A stretch of 64,000 bases of DNA from JANXVY01 sp040080145 (GCA_040080145.1 JBEBJA010000028.1:1-64000), one strand, 5' to 3'; shown: positions 16,476 through 28,166, counted from the stretch's first letter. The notes: generated by a model from the letters alone, not told the origin. Translations and numbers: made by a program.

Positions 16476-18694
16476 CCTTCAAGAGGTTCAGATTGCATGC
16501 GCCAGAGTTTGGCGTAGACGCCACCGGGCTTAGCCAGCAGGTCGGCATGGGAACCATCCTCGACAACGACGCCGTCCTTGATAGCAATGATTCGGTCGCA
16601 GTTGCGGACGGCAGCGAGGCGGTGCGCGATGATGACGACGGTGCGCCCCTTGGTGATCGAGCGCATGTTGGACTGGATGATGCGTTCGCTTTCGTAGTCC
16701 AACGCCGAAGTTGCCTCGTCGAGGATCAGGATGCGGGGCTTAGTGGCAAGGGCACGGGCAATCGCGATGCGCTGGCGCTGGCCACCCGACAGGTTCGCGC
16801 CGCGCTCTTCGATCATGGTGTCGTAACCCATCGGCATCCGGGTAATGAATTCATCAGCTCCAGCAAGGCGGGCGGCGGCGATGACATGGGCGCGCGGCAG
16901 GCCGGGATTGGCCAGCGCAATATTCTCGTGGATCGTGCGGTTGAACAGCAGGTTTTCCTGAAGCACGACGCCGATCTGGCGGCGCAGCCACGCCGTATCG
17001 ACCTGCGAGATGTCGATGCCATCGAGCAGGATCTGACCGCGTTCGGGCCGGTAGAGGCGCTGGATCAGCTTGGTCAGCGTAGACTTGCCAGAGCCCGACG
17101 GCCCGACGATGCCGATCACCTGACCTTCGGGAATGTCGAGCGTGACACCTTTCAGAATTTCCGGGCCGCCCTGAACGTAGCGGAAGTCGATGTTTTCGAT
17201 TTTGATGGCGCCCCGCGCGGGAGGGAGCGTGGCGTTCGACAGCTGACGGCTTTCGGGGACGGCGTTCAGGATGTCGCCGAGGCGATCGACGGAAATCTGA
17301 ACCTGCTGGAAGTCCTGCCAGAGCTGGGAGAGGCGCAGGATCGGCTGGGTGGCCTGCCCCATCATCATGTTGAAGGCAACGAGCCCCCCAACGGAAAGTT
17401 CACCGCTGATGACGGCCTGAGCGCCAAAGAACAGAACCAACGCCGTGGTCGCTTTACTGACGTATTGGATCGCGTTCTGGCCCAGCGTCGAGAGCATCAC
17501 CGCATCAAACGAGGTTTTGACGTAGGCGGCGAGCTTTTCTTCCCACTGATTACGCAGCATCGGTTCGACGGCGGCGGCCTTCAACGTCTGGATGCCGACC
17601 ACGGACTCGACAAGAAACTGTTGGCTCAAAGCGCCACGGTTGAAGCGTTCGTTGATCTTGTCGCGCAGGAGTGGGCGGATCGAAAAGGCGATAATGAGAT
17701 AGAGCGGGATGGACCCAATGACGATCAGGGTCAGGGTGGGCGAGTACATCCACATGACCGAAATGAAAATCAGCGCAAACACCAGGTCGATGGCCGACGA
17801 CAGGCCTTGGCCGGTCAAAAACGACCGGATGGTTTCGAGCTCACGCATGCGAGCGACCGTTTGACCGGCGGCGCGGGTTTCAAAGTAACCCAGCGGCAGT
17901 TTCAAGAGGTGGTCGAACAGCCGGCTGCCAAGCTCCACGTCGATGCGCGATGTCGTGTGGTTGAGCGCGTAGGATCGCAGATATTGCAGGATAACGTCGA
18001 ACAGGCCGATCACGAGGAGGCCAACGGTAACGACGATCAGCGTCGACATGCCTTTGTGCAGCAAGACCTTGTCGATGACGACCTGAAAGAACAGCGGCGT
18101 GATGAGCGCAAAGATCTGCACAAAGAGCGAGGCGAGCAGGACGTGGCCGAGCGGTTTGCGGTAGCGCCAGATGGACGGCAAAAACCAGCTGAATTCGAAC
18201 TTGCGCGGATCAACGCCTGCACCGCCCGCGCGGCGGGTGATCAGCACGACGCTGCCCGACCAGCGCTCTGCAAAGTCCTCGACCTTTTCGACGACCTGGG
18301 AGCGGGCCAGCGGGTTGACGTAACGAAGCTGACCGTCGGGACTGCGGTGGGTAATGACGCCGTAGCTGCCGTCCTTGAGCCCGACAATGGCAGGAAGCGG
18401 CACAGTCTTCAGGCGCTTGATGGCTTGATCGGTCAGCAGCGTTGCCTTGAGGCCAATTTTTCGGGCTGCACGCACAACATGCTCGCCAGTGGCAAGTGAT
18501 TCGCCCAAGCCCAGTTCGTGGCTCATCTGGGCGGGATCGGCGGCAATGCGGTAATGGGCAGCGATAGCTGCAAGCGCGACGAGGGCTGAGTCCCCCAGAG
18601 TTTCGGGTTGCGGCTGAAACTGCGGGCGGATGGCCGACGCTGCGCCGTCGCCCGTAACGACCGAGAAGAGAGGGACTTTTCCGCTTTCGGCCAT
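16472..18694 (-). CDS. Type I secretion ABC transporter/ATPase, HlyB-like
   Basis: This 740-residue inner-membrane exporter powers type I protein secretion. An N-terminal C39-like domain (residues about 30-150) has GDSALVALAAIAAHYRI where active C39 peptidases carry the catalytic Cys, so it is a degenerate, non-cleaving domain as in HlyB. The transmembrane domain follows, then the ATPase with Walker A GPSGSGKST, signature LSGGQRQR, Walker B RILILDEATSAL and IIAHRL. I chose the ATG at 18694; the frame runs 54 codons further but without family sequence. No RTX substrate or TolC gene is in the window. Confidence 0.93.
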   Translation of the reverse strand: MAESGKVPLFSVVTGDGAASAIRPQFQPQPETLGDSALVALAAIAAHYRIAADPAQMSHELGLGESLATGEHVVRAARKIGLKATLLTDQAIKRLKTVPLPAIVGLKDGSYGVITHRSPDGQLRYVNPLARSQVVEKVEDFAERWSGSVVLITRRAGGAGVDPRKFEFSWFLPSIWRYRKPLGHVLLASLFVQIFALITPLFFQVVIDKVLLHKGMSTLIVVTVGLLVIGLFDVILQYLRSYALNHTTSRIDVELGSRLFDHLLKLPLGYFETRAAGQTVARMRELETIRSFLTGQGLSSAIDLVFALIFISVMWMYSPTLTLIVIGSIPLYLIIAFSIRPLLRDKINERFNRGALSQQFLVESVVGIQTLKAAAVEPMLRNQWEEKLAAYVKTSFDAVMLSTLGQNAIQYVSKATTALVLFFGAQAVISGELSVGGLVAFNMMMGQATQPILRLSQLWQDFQQVQISVDRLGDILNAVPESRQLSNATLPPARGAIKIENIDFRYVQGGPEILKGVTLDIPEGQVIGIVGPSGSGKSTLTKLIQRLYRPERGQILLDGIDISQVDTAWLRRQIGVVLQENLLFNRTIHENIALANPGLPRAHVIAAARLAGADEFITRMPMGYDTMIEERGANLSGGQRQRIAIARALATKPRILILDEATSALDYESERIIQSNMRSITKGRTVVIIAHRLAAVRNCDRIIAIKDGVVVEDGSHADLLAKPGGVYAKLWRMQSEPLEG

Positions 18695-19063
18695 GGGTCT
18701 CAAAATTTCATGATTGCGCCGGGCGACTCGTATGGGAACAAACGCCTTAGCCTGCGATCTAACACGTCGATGGCTGAGAAAGTCCTTACACAAGTATAAT
18801 TTGCTGAAACCGTGGCGGTTTGATCGCAGGTTGATGCCGCACTGCCACTCCTTCATTAAGATTGTGCATACCCGGTATATTAAACTTTAATTCTGATGGG
18901 GATTTCCCGGGTGCGACATGCCCGACTTTCGGCCAGATTGTGCTAAGTCAGTGACCTCGCTAAGCCGAAGCGGCTAGACGTACGGGTATCAATACCCCGA
19001 GCGATCAAGTTTTGGTCGCCCATGTCGTCACAACATTGTCATCGCTCCATAAGACAGGCACAC
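18695..19063. other. Divergent promoter region, secretion genes / pckA
   Basis: About 370 bases between divergent genes. No convincing coding sequence, despite open frames extending in from both sides. It should contain both promoters. I see no long hairpin. Confidence 0.45.
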
Positions 19064-20659
19064 ATGACCATCGAACTTTTCCCGCTCTCAGCGTGCGGTA
19101 AGCTGCATCACAATAATTCGGCCACTGAACTCGTTGAGATCGCCATCAAACGCGGCGAAGGCGAACTTGCCAACACCGGCGCATTCATGGCGAAAACCGG
19201 TGCCCACACCGGTCGCTCGGCGCAGGACAAGTTCATCGTCGAAGATGCCGAGACCAAGGGGGCCATCTGGTGGGACAACAACAAGCCAATGAAGGCCGAG
19301 CACTTCGAAGTGCTGCTCAAAGACTTCCTGGCCTACGCCAAAGATAAGGACATCTTCGTCCAGGATCTGTTCGGCGGTGCCGACAAGACCCATCGCCTGC
19401 CGACCCGCATCTTCGCCGAATTTGCCTGGCATGGCCTGTTCATCAATCACATGTTGCGCCGCTCGACGCCTGAAGAGCAGAAGGGCTTTGCACCTCAGTT
19501 CACGGTCGTGAGCTTCCCCGGCTTCCGCGCGGACCCTGCAAAGCACGGCTGCCGCAGCGAAACGATCATCGCCTGCGACTTCTCGCGCCGCCTGGTCCTC
19601 GTCGGCGGCAGCAGCTATGCCGGCGAAATCAAGAAGAGCGTATTCTCGTTCCTCAACTACATCCTGCCGCCCAAGGGCGTCATGCCGATGCATTGCTCGG
19701 CCAACGTCTCAAACGACGGTAAAGAGTCGGCCGTGTTCTTCGGCCTGTCGGGCACCGGCAAAACGACGCTATCGGCCGATCCCGCCCGCACGCTGCTCGG
19801 CGACGACGAGCACGGCTGGTCGGAAAAGGGCATCTTCAACTTCGAAGGCGGCTGCTACGCCAAGACGATCCGCCTCTCCAAGGAAGCCGAACCAGATATC
19901 TACGATGCCTCGAACCGCTTCCTGACCGTGCTTGAAAACGTCGTGTTGTCGGAAAAGACCCGCATCCCCGACTTCGACGACGGCACGCTGGCGGAAAACG
20001 CGCGCTCGGCCTATCCGCTCGACTTCATCCGCAACGCAAGCCCGACGGGCATCGCGGGTCACCCCAAGAACATCGTGATGCTGACCGCCGACGCATTCGG
20101 CGTGCTGCCTCCGATTGCCAAGCTGACGCCAAGCCAGGCCATGTATCACTTCCTGTCGGGTTACACCGCCAAGGTTGCCGGTACGGAAAAAGGCATGGGC
20201 AACGAGCCTTCGGCTACGTTCTCGACCTGCTTTGGCGCGCCGTTCATGCCGCGTCACGCCACGGTTTACGGCAACCTGCTTCGCAAGCTGATCGCCGAGC
20301 ACAAGGTCGACTGCTGGCTCGTCAACACCGGCTGGACCGGCGGCATGTACGGCACCGGCTCGCGCATGCCGATCAAGGCGACCCGCGCACTGCTGTCGGC
20401 TGCTCTTTCGGGCGAACTCAAGAACCAGCCGATGCGCACCGATGAGGTGTTCGGCTTCCAGGTTCCGCTGTCGCTCGCAGGCGTCGACGCCAAAATCCTC
20501 ACCCCGCGCGACACGTGGGCAGATGCCAAGGCCTATGACGCCATGGCAGCCCGCCTCGTCGAGATGTTCAACAAAAACTTCGAACGCTTCGCCTCCCACA
20601 CCGACGCCGACGTCCGCGCAGCCGGTCCGCTCGCTGCCGCTAAGTCGGCCGCAGAATAG
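19064..20659 (+). CDS. pckA: Phosphoenolpyruvate carboxykinase (ATP)
   Basis: The 531-residue enzyme converts oxaloacetate and ATP to PEP and CO2, the entry step of gluconeogenesis from acetate and TCA intermediates. Visible hallmarks are AKTGAHTGRSAQDKF, MHCSANV, the phosphate-binding loop FGLSGTGKTTLSADP, the metal-binding GDDEHGWS, and the late NTGWTGGMYGTGSRM. The ATG at 19064 gives the usual N-terminus; an in-frame ATG at 19022 would add 14 residues unlike the family. A palindromic repeat element follows. Confidence 0.97.
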   Translation: MTIELFPLSACGKLHHNNSATELVEIAIKRGEGELANTGAFMAKTGAHTGRSAQDKFIVEDAETKGAIWWDNNKPMKAEHFEVLLKDFLAYAKDKDIFVQDLFGGADKTHRLPTRIFAEFAWHGLFINHMLRRSTPEEQKGFAPQFTVVSFPGFRADPAKHGCRSETIIACDFSRRLVLVGGSSYAGEIKKSVFSFLNYILPPKGVMPMHCSANVSNDGKESAVFFGLSGTGKTTLSADPARTLLGDDEHGWSEKGIFNFEGGCYAKTIRLSKEAEPDIYDASNRFLTVLENVVLSEKTRIPDFDDGTLAENARSAYPLDFIRNASPTGIAGHPKNIVMLTADAFGVLPPIAKLTPSQAMYHFLSGYTAKVAGTEKGMGNEPSATFSTCFGAPFMPRHATVYGNLLRKLIAEHKVDCWLVNTGWTGGMYGTGSRMPIKATRALLSAALSGELKNQPMRTDEVFGFQVPLSLAGVDAKILTPRDTWADAKAYDAMAARLVEMFNKNFERFASHTDADVRAAGPLAAAKSAAE

Positions 20660-20679
20660 ATTGCAGCAGAACCATCCCT

Positions 20680-20792
20680 CACTGTTGCCCCGGACGGCCC
20701 TGCACTTGCCGATCCGGGGTCTTTACCTGATGGAAAGTGGTAAAGCTCCCGGATCTGCGTGCGCAGGGGCGCACTTGTCCGGGATAACAGTG
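20680..20792. repeat. Palindromic intergenic element, full copy B
   Basis: The 113-bp element opens CACTGTTGCCCCGGAC and closes GTCCGGGATAACAGTG. Inside, GGTCTTTACC is mirrored by GGTAAAGCTCC around a short centre. Its sequence matches the reverse complement of the copy at 52784-52900 almost throughout, including ATCTGCGTGCGC and GGGCGCACTTGTCCGGG. Confidence 0.88.
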
Positions 20793-20838
20793 GAGAGAGA
20801 GGCGCTTCAAGCTAAGCCTGAAGTACTCTAGCGAATTT

Positions 20839-20874
20839 GCCCGGCAGCCAATGCGGCTTGCCGGGCTTTTTTGT
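20839..20874 (+). terminator. Rho-independent terminator after pckA
   Basis: GCCCGGCAGCC (20839-20849) pairs with GGCTTGCCGGGC (20855-20866) with one bulged base, followed by six T. It lies upstream of acs on the same strand and separates the two units. Confidence 0.85.
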
Positions 20875-20982
20875 GCACGAGGACACATACTATAGTCAGA
20901 AGGGATGCGTGCAGCGTTTGCGCTGCGATCCATCACCGGTCATATTGCTTTCAATAAAAACACGAGTGCTGAGGAAACGACC

Positions 20983-22929
<1,947 letters not shown>

Positions 22930-22955
22930 GAGCGCTTTGGGTTGCGATTAGAATA

Positions 22956-22994
22956 GGGGGCTGGGAGCGTGAAGCGCCCGGCCCCTTTTTGTTT
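22956..22994 (+). terminator. Rho-independent terminator after acs
   Basis: GGGGCTGGG pairs with CCCGGCCCC (one mismatch) around a loop that includes AGCG/CGC, followed directly by TTTTTGTTTT. Confidence 0.85.
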
Positions 22995-23019
22995 TACGCA
23001 ACTCTAAGAACATTCGACC

Positions 23020-23778
23020 TTGGAGACTCACATCGGCAGAATAGGTTCATTCAAGTTGACTACTGGCGATAGGATCGGAAATTACCGAATTGAAGGTGAA
23101 GCAGTCGGGCGAGGCAGCGAGTTTGAAGTTTATAAGGTTCGAGAGATTCCTACTGACGCCACTCGTACGATCAAGGTGACGCGATTTAAAGATTGCGGCG
23201 GTGAAGACGCCGCTGGGAGCGAGTAAAATTCAGTCCGCAACGGTGTAGAATACGGTTTTCGCGAGATAGTTCACTACGCTTGGTATTTTGACCAGATCCG
23301 GCTCAGTGGTCATGTGCCATTTTACTGTGGTCTCGGCCACCACGTTTTCGATGAGCATAATTTGTGCGTACACTTGGTGTTTGGCTGGATCGAAGGAGCG
23401 AGTCTGGCCACGATTCCATCCCACAAGCGTGAAGCAACCTTCTTCAGAACGCTTGAGGCCGTAGCGTCAATTCATGCCTGTTCGTATGGTGTCGGCGACT
23501 TGAAGCCAGATAACTTAATCTTGAACAAACATGACAGTGTCATTGTCGTCGATTGCGAGTGCGGAAAGCCGGACGCACCAAATCAAAATTTTGAGAATGA
23601 CTGCAAGAGAGAAATTCCGGAACTTGCAAAGGAAATGTTCGGCGACACCATGCCGCCCAGCGTAGACACAATTCTCAGCGTCCTAAAAAGCAGAAAATCG
23701 TTTGATGAAAATTCAGTCGCCGAGGTGCTGAAGTCGTCAGGTCACGGCGACATAGAGGCAGCGCGCTTCCCCGCATGA
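23020..23778 (+). pseudogene. Protein-kinase-like gene interrupted by one in-frame stop
   Basis: Both halves lie in the same frame, separated by a TAA at 23224-23226. The upstream part has a Gly-rich loop (AVGRGSEFEVYKV) and a beta-3 lysine candidate (TIKVTRF). Past the stop the frame reads on as an alpha-C/beta-4/5-like segment (LVFGWIEGASL), a catalytic loop GVGDLKPDNLIL and a DFG-equivalent VDCECGKP. So all kinase subdomains are present around one nonsense codon. The start would be TTG at 23020 or 23056. Base composition is more AT-rich than the neighbours, suggesting acquired DNA. A shorter product from downstream ATGs would lack the nucleotide-binding lobe. A sequencing error is possible. 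Confidence 0.7.
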
Positions 23779-23907
23779 AAAATCCCCACTTTCGTCATGG
23801 TCGCCTTCGCGGCCATGACGTTGGGTGGTTATGTATTGCTCGTCGTGAGGTGAAGTTCGACCCGAGATTGGTATTTTCGCGCCAATTTCTGATTCGTGAT
23901 ATCATGA

Positions 23908-25209
23908 TCAGCTCGCAACGCGGAGGTTGGTGAGGCGGGAGACGATGTCGGCGAACGAGGCGCGGAGCTGGCTGGCGTTGTCGGCAGCATAGAAGTTGGC
24001 GGCGCCGCCGCAGGCTTTCAGCATGGCCTCGGCTTCAGGTGGCGTGGTGAAACCGATGGTGTAGATCGTGATGGCTTGACCCGCAGGGGCTGCTGCCTTG
24101 ATGTTCGTGCAGATGTTGAGCGCCTGATTGGGTGAGCTGCCCGCCACCGCAGGGTCGGTCGACTCGGGCGAAACCAGTGCCCCGCCGCCATTATTATAGG
24201 CCGTGTTGAACATGCCATCGGTTAGCAGGATGATGATCTTCTGGACGTTGTCGGCGTAGGGGCGCGCGGCGTAAGTGCCCCATACGTTCGACCAATTCGG
24301 CGAGAGCATGTACCAGCCCCACGCCGCGCCGATATGGCCCGCCGTTCCCCCGCTTGCGCGCAAGCCGTCGATGGAGGACTTGAACGCGCTGCGCAGGCCC
24401 AGATCGCGCAGATCCTGCAGCGGCATCGGCGTCGCCGACGGGCAGGAGTACCAAGGGTTCATGGCGCTGCTGCCGCGGCTGATGGGGGCGGCCCACGACG
24501 GCGGCGCGTCGGTAAATGCCGCAGCCCCGGGCCGATCAACGACACAATCGTCGGAACCGTAGCCCGCCACGACGTTGGCATATGGCCCGACATTGATCGA
24601 ATTTGACCACGGCAGCAGCCCAACGCGGACGAACCCCGGCTGAGGGTTGTGGCTATAGAGTTCGTCGATAAATTCCTTGGCGACGGTCTTCAACGCCTGT
24701 ATTTTTGGCATTCCATCGGCGGACGGGTCGTTCATTGAGCCGGTCACATCCAGCGCCATCGCAACTTCCAAGCGCAGCGTTTTGTAGGTCGAAGCCGAGG
24801 CGGGCTTGAAAACCGTCGACTTTATGGAGTTTCCGGCGCGGGCGAAATACATCGGCAAATCAATATCGACGGTCGCCTTTACGGTTCCTGTCGTGAAATC
24901 GGGAGTCGCTGTGAAGTTGGTGATCGTCGCGCCGTGAAGTCTTTCGTTCTTTATGTTGGCTTGAAAATAGGCCGCAGCCATAGCCTGGACCTCTGCTGCA
25001 GTCGCCGTCTGCGTATCGAGCAATTTGGCGGCGGCAAGACTTGCCGCATCCAGGGTCGATTGCATATGGGTTCGGACATAGTTGAGCCGCGCAATATCCA
25101 CAGCCAGCCCGACGAACAGCATCAGGACGCCCAGGATCAGGCCGAACGTGATGGCGACTGAACCGCGATCACATGACCCAAATGAAGACTTCGGCGGAAC
25201 AACAAACAT
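23908..25209 (-). CDS. TadG-like pilus-assembly protein with vWA domain
   Basis: The 433-residue product has a TadE/G-type N-terminus: a short basic-polar lead, a transmembrane helix (VAITFGLILGVLMLFVGLAV) and DIARLNYVRTHMQSTLDAA. A von Willebrand factor A domain follows from about residue 150 with a MIDAS-like DVTGSMND and a later ILLTDGMFN. TadG proteins belong to the tight-adherence secretion group, but no tad/flp gene is nearby, so its partner is unknown. I chose the ATG at 25209; a TTG at 25248 would add 13 residues. Confidence 0.85.
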   Translation of the reverse strand: MFVVPPKSSFGSCDRGSVAITFGLILGVLMLFVGLAVDIARLNYVRTHMQSTLDAASLAAAKLLDTQTATAAEVQAMAAAYFQANIKNERLHGATITNFTATPDFTTGTVKATVDIDLPMYFARAGNSIKSTVFKPASASTYKTLRLEVAMALDVTGSMNDPSADGMPKIQALKTVAKEFIDELYSHNPQPGFVRVGLLPWSNSINVGPYANVVAGYGSDDCVVDRPGAAAFTDAPPSWAAPISRGSSAMNPWYSCPSATPMPLQDLRDLGLRSAFKSSIDGLRASGGTAGHIGAAWGWYMLSPNWSNVWGTYAARPYADNVQKIIILLTDGMFNTAYNNGGGALVSPESTDPAVAGSSPNQALNICTNIKAAAPAGQAITIYTIGFTTPPEAEAMLKACGGAANFYAADNASQLRASFADIVSRLTNLRVAS

Positions 25210-25320
25210 GGAGTGGCTCACGTCAGCACGACAAACATGCTCAACCAAAGCACACGGTCGTTAAAATTGACTGTATACGACAACGAATTGCTCTGAATAA
25301 TCAGCAGCATGCGGCCGGGA

Positions 25321-26469
25321 TTAAATCCGGCTTAGCGCCATATCATCGCGATGAATGAGAACGTCACGGCCCGAAAAGCCCAAGATTGCTTCGATGTCGC
25401 TGGAGCGCTTACCGGCAATGCGTTCGGCGTCGGCTTTGCCATAAGCGATGAGGCCGCGGCCGATTTCGCGGCCATCGTGCGCACGGATGATGACGGCGTC
25501 GCCACGGTCGAAGGAACCATCAACCCGGGTGACCCCTGCAGGCAGCAGGCTTTTACCGGCGGCAAGCGCCCGTTCCGCGCCAGCGTCGATGTGGAGCTGG
25601 CCTTTGGGTTCGAGCTGGCCTGCGATCCAGCGCTTTTTGGCAGTCACCGGGTCGGTGCCAGCCAGGAACCACGTCACCGTTGAGCCTTCGCCGATGGCAC
25701 GCAACGGGTTCATGATCTTGCCGGTGGTGATGACCATGTTGGTGCCGGCAGCCAGCGCAATCTTGCCCGCCTCGACTTTGGTCTTCATGCCGCCTTTCGA
25801 CAGCTCGGTACCTGCGTCTCCGGCCATGGCTTCGATCTCGGCGGTGATGGCAGTGACCAGCGGGATGTGGCGAGCATTGGGGTCGAGCGCGGGCGGGGCG
25901 GTGTAGAGGCCGTCGATGTCAGACAGCAGCACGAGACAGTCGGCTGAGACCATGCTTGCGACACGCGCCGACAAACGGTCGTTATCGCCGTAGCGGATTT
26001 CGGTGGTCGCAACGGTGTCATTCTCGTTGACGACGGGAACAGCATTCAAGGCGAGCAGGGTTTCGACGGTCTGGCGGGCGTTCAGGTAACGGCGGCGCTG
26101 CTCGGTATCACCCAGCGTCAGCAGGATTTGAGCAGCCGTCAGGCCGCGCTTGGCGCAGAGGTCCTGGTAGGCATGGGCCAGGCTGATCTGGCCGACGCTG
26201 GCAGCAGCCTGGCTCTGTTCGAGCGCAAGCGGGCCTTTTGGAAGGTTCAGAGTATGGCGGCCCAGCGCAATGGCACCAGACGACACGAGGACGATCTGCT
26301 TGCCCTGGGCTACCAGCGCCGCCACGTCGTCCAACAAAGACGCCAGCCATTCGGCCTTGAGCGCGCCGGTCGCACGGTCGGCAAGCAGCGCCGAACCGAT
26401 CTTGACGACAATGCGGCGGGCGTTGGTCCACTCGGGGCGGACGGTGGAGGCACTGGTCTTCGTGGGCAT
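25321..26469 (-). CDS. proB: Glutamate 5-kinase with PUA domain
   Basis: The 382-residue enzyme phosphorylates glutamate at the gamma carboxyl, the first step of proline synthesis. The amino-acid-kinase domain shows RIVVKIGSALLAD, IVLVSSGAIALGR, VPVVNENDTVA and ELSKGGMKTKVEAGKIA. A C-terminal PUA domain spans about residues 285-370. In many bacteria proA and obgE lie next to proB; here the downstream gene is the TadG-like one and upstream is DUF1345. Confidence 0.96.
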   Translation of the reverse strand: MPTKTSASTVRPEWTNARRIVVKIGSALLADRATGALKAEWLASLLDDVAALVAQGKQIVLVSSGAIALGRHTLNLPKGPLALEQSQAAASVGQISLAHAYQDLCAKRGLTAAQILLTLGDTEQRRRYLNARQTVETLLALNAVPVVNENDTVATTEIRYGDNDRLSARVASMVSADCLVLLSDIDGLYTAPPALDPNARHIPLVTAITAEIEAMAGDAGTELSKGGMKTKVEAGKIALAAGTNMVITTGKIMNPLRAIGEGSTVTWFLAGTDPVTAKKRWIAGQLEPKGQLHIDAGAERALAAGKSLLPAGVTRVDGSFDRGDAVIIRAHDGREIGRGLIAYGKADAERIAGKRSSDIEAILGFSGRDVLIHRDDMALSRI

Positions 26470-26605
26470 GGGATAAATTCGATCAAAGGAAGGGAGTGCG
26501 GCTTATACCCAACTTCGCGGCGTGTACCAATGCGCTTCGCGTAGGGCTGCCGCCCTGACCCGCTTGGGGGAATGGCTTCCCCCAAATCCCGTTCCTGATT
26601 GTGAC

Positions 26606-27310
26606 TCAGATGAGGCTGGCGGCAATGTTGATGGTGATAGCCAGAACCATGGTGTTGAAAAAGAACGAGACCACCGCGTGGAGGGTGACGAGGCGGCGCA
26701 TGGACTTTGAGCGGATCGAAACGTCGGACGTTTGCGAGGACGCGCCGATCGAGGTTGCGAAGTAGAGAAAGTCCCAATAGTCGGGCTGGTCGTCGGCGGG
26801 GAAGGCAAGCGCAGTGCCCTGGTTTCCATCCTTGTCGTGGCGGAAATGCTCGTGTGCGTAGTGAATGGCGAAGACGAGTTGCGTCACGAACCAGGAAATA
26901 AACAAGGTTGCGCCAGCGAGACCGAGAAACAGGTATTTTTCTGCCCTGGGGGCTTCTTTAACATCGCCAGCAAGACCCGCCATCGCCGCGAAGCTCGCAA
27001 GAATGGCGACCAGAATGAAGATCAGAATGACCGCGCCGCCGTCGTCGGCCCGCGCCGCGCGGGCCTTCAGTTTTTCAGCGCTAGATCGCGCCATCAGATG
27101 GAGGGACAAAACGATGAAGACGACGCCGCCGATGTCCCAGGCGAGGGCGGAGCGGATAGCGGGCCTGAGGCTGGGCGGCAGCAGGACAAGGGCGGCGATG
27201 CTGGCCATCGCGCTCCACACCACGCGCGGGCGCAACAGCAGGGAGCGCCAGACCGCGTGCGGGTGATACCAGCGGCGGTGTCGTGGGAGGCTGGCAGGCG
27301 TGGTGTTCAT
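26606..27310 (-). CDS. DUF1345 integral membrane protein
   Basis: The 234-residue product has a basic N-terminus and about five transmembrane segments. The loop YWDFLYFATSIGASSQTSDV near residue 190 is the family's most conserved part. Function is unknown. GAGG precedes the ATG. It is in line with proB and the anchored protein upstream, with short gaps. Confidence 0.85.
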   Translation of the reverse strand: MNTTPASLPRHRRWYHPHAVWRSLLLRPRVVWSAMASIAALVLLPPSLRPAIRSALAWDIGGVVFIVLSLHLMARSSAEKLKARAARADDGGAVILIFILVAILASFAAMAGLAGDVKEAPRAEKYLFLGLAGATLFISWFVTQLVFAIHYAHEHFRHDKDGNQGTALAFPADDQPDYWDFLYFATSIGASSQTSDVSIRSKSMRRLVTLHAVVSFFFNTMVLAITINIAASLI

Positions 27311-27386
27311 CGGGCGGGCCTCGAAAATTCCGCCACGTTGGCTTGCCCGGATCCCGGTGCTGGCTGGAATGACGAAGACCTAAGCT

Positions 27387-28166
27387 TCATTTCGCAGCTT
27401 CGGGAGCGGCAGGAGCAAGCGACGCAGCCGGGTCGGCTGGTGTGGCAGCCGTTGCGGGGCCGATGGCGGCGGCAGGCGTAGGCCCTGGCGCATTGACGAT
27501 TTCCGGGGCCGGTTTGGGAACCGGAAGCGCAGTGCAGACTTTGTCGATCCGGGCTTCAACAGCCTTGCGCGTTTCATCGCTGTTTGCAGACCACGGCAGG
27601 AACGACAAGCGGGTCAGTCGGTCCAGTTCGTTGGTGAAGGTTGCGGCGCAGTCGAGCGTGAACTGGTGGAGTTCGGCCATGCGGCAAGCGTCGAGGACGG
27701 GCAAAGCGTGGCCGCCGGTCAGGCGCAGGTCATAGGCTTTGGTGAGGCAATGGTCGGTTGCAGTAAGGCCGGGCACGAGCAGGTCCTGGAACTGAGTTTC
27801 GAGCCGGGTGACACCCTTCTGGCCGGAGATGTCGCGGATCATGAAGATGTTGCGTTGGGTCTTTGTGTTCCAAGCGACGAAAGCCTCGTCATAGGCTCGC
27901 TTGCGATAACGCAGTTCGTCCAGTTCCGCGTTGCGCTTGATCGCCCACACGACCATGCCGGCACGTGTGCGGCGCTCGTAGACAAGGTCGGCGATGTTTT
28001 GGATGGCGGTGGTCTTCTTCTGGTAGGCGGAATAGGTCTGGGCAAGCCAGGCACCGACAACCGCCGTGACGAGGCCGTTGACGATGGCCGAGAGGATTGC
28101 GAATGCGACGAGCTGTTTACGGCCCAGTTGCGCGCCTTGGAGCAGCCCCATCCCGTATTTCGACAT
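27387..28166 (-). CDS. Hypothetical membrane-anchored protein
   Basis: The product has 259 residues, with one transmembrane helix near residues 20-42 (VAFAILSAIVNGLVTAVVGA). A largely alpha-helical region follows (residues about 50-215, including KKTTAIQNIADLVYERRTRA) with three scattered Cys, and then a disordered Pro/Ala tail of about 40 residues. AGGGGGATTAA precedes the ATG. I do not recognise a family. Confidence 0.7.
   Translation of the reverse strand: MSKYGMGLLQGAQLGRKQLVAFAILSAIVNGLVTAVVGAWLAQTYSAYQKKTTAIQNIADLVYERRTRAGMVVWAIKRNAELDELRYRKRAYDEAFVAWNTKTQRNIFMIRDISGQKGVTRLETQFQDLLVPGLTATDHCLTKAYDLRLTGGHALPVLDACRMAELHQFTLDCAATFTNELDRLTRLSFLPWSANSDETRKAVEARIDKVCTALPVPKPAPEIVNAPGPTPAAAIGPATAATPADPAASLAPAAPEAAK

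Noticed and set aside
16493..18499. 668-codon open frame on the plus strand
   Set aside because: It is the antisense shadow of the HlyB-like transporter, whose motifs are complete on the minus strand; the plus-strand translation is low-complexity Asp/Gly/Arg-rich.
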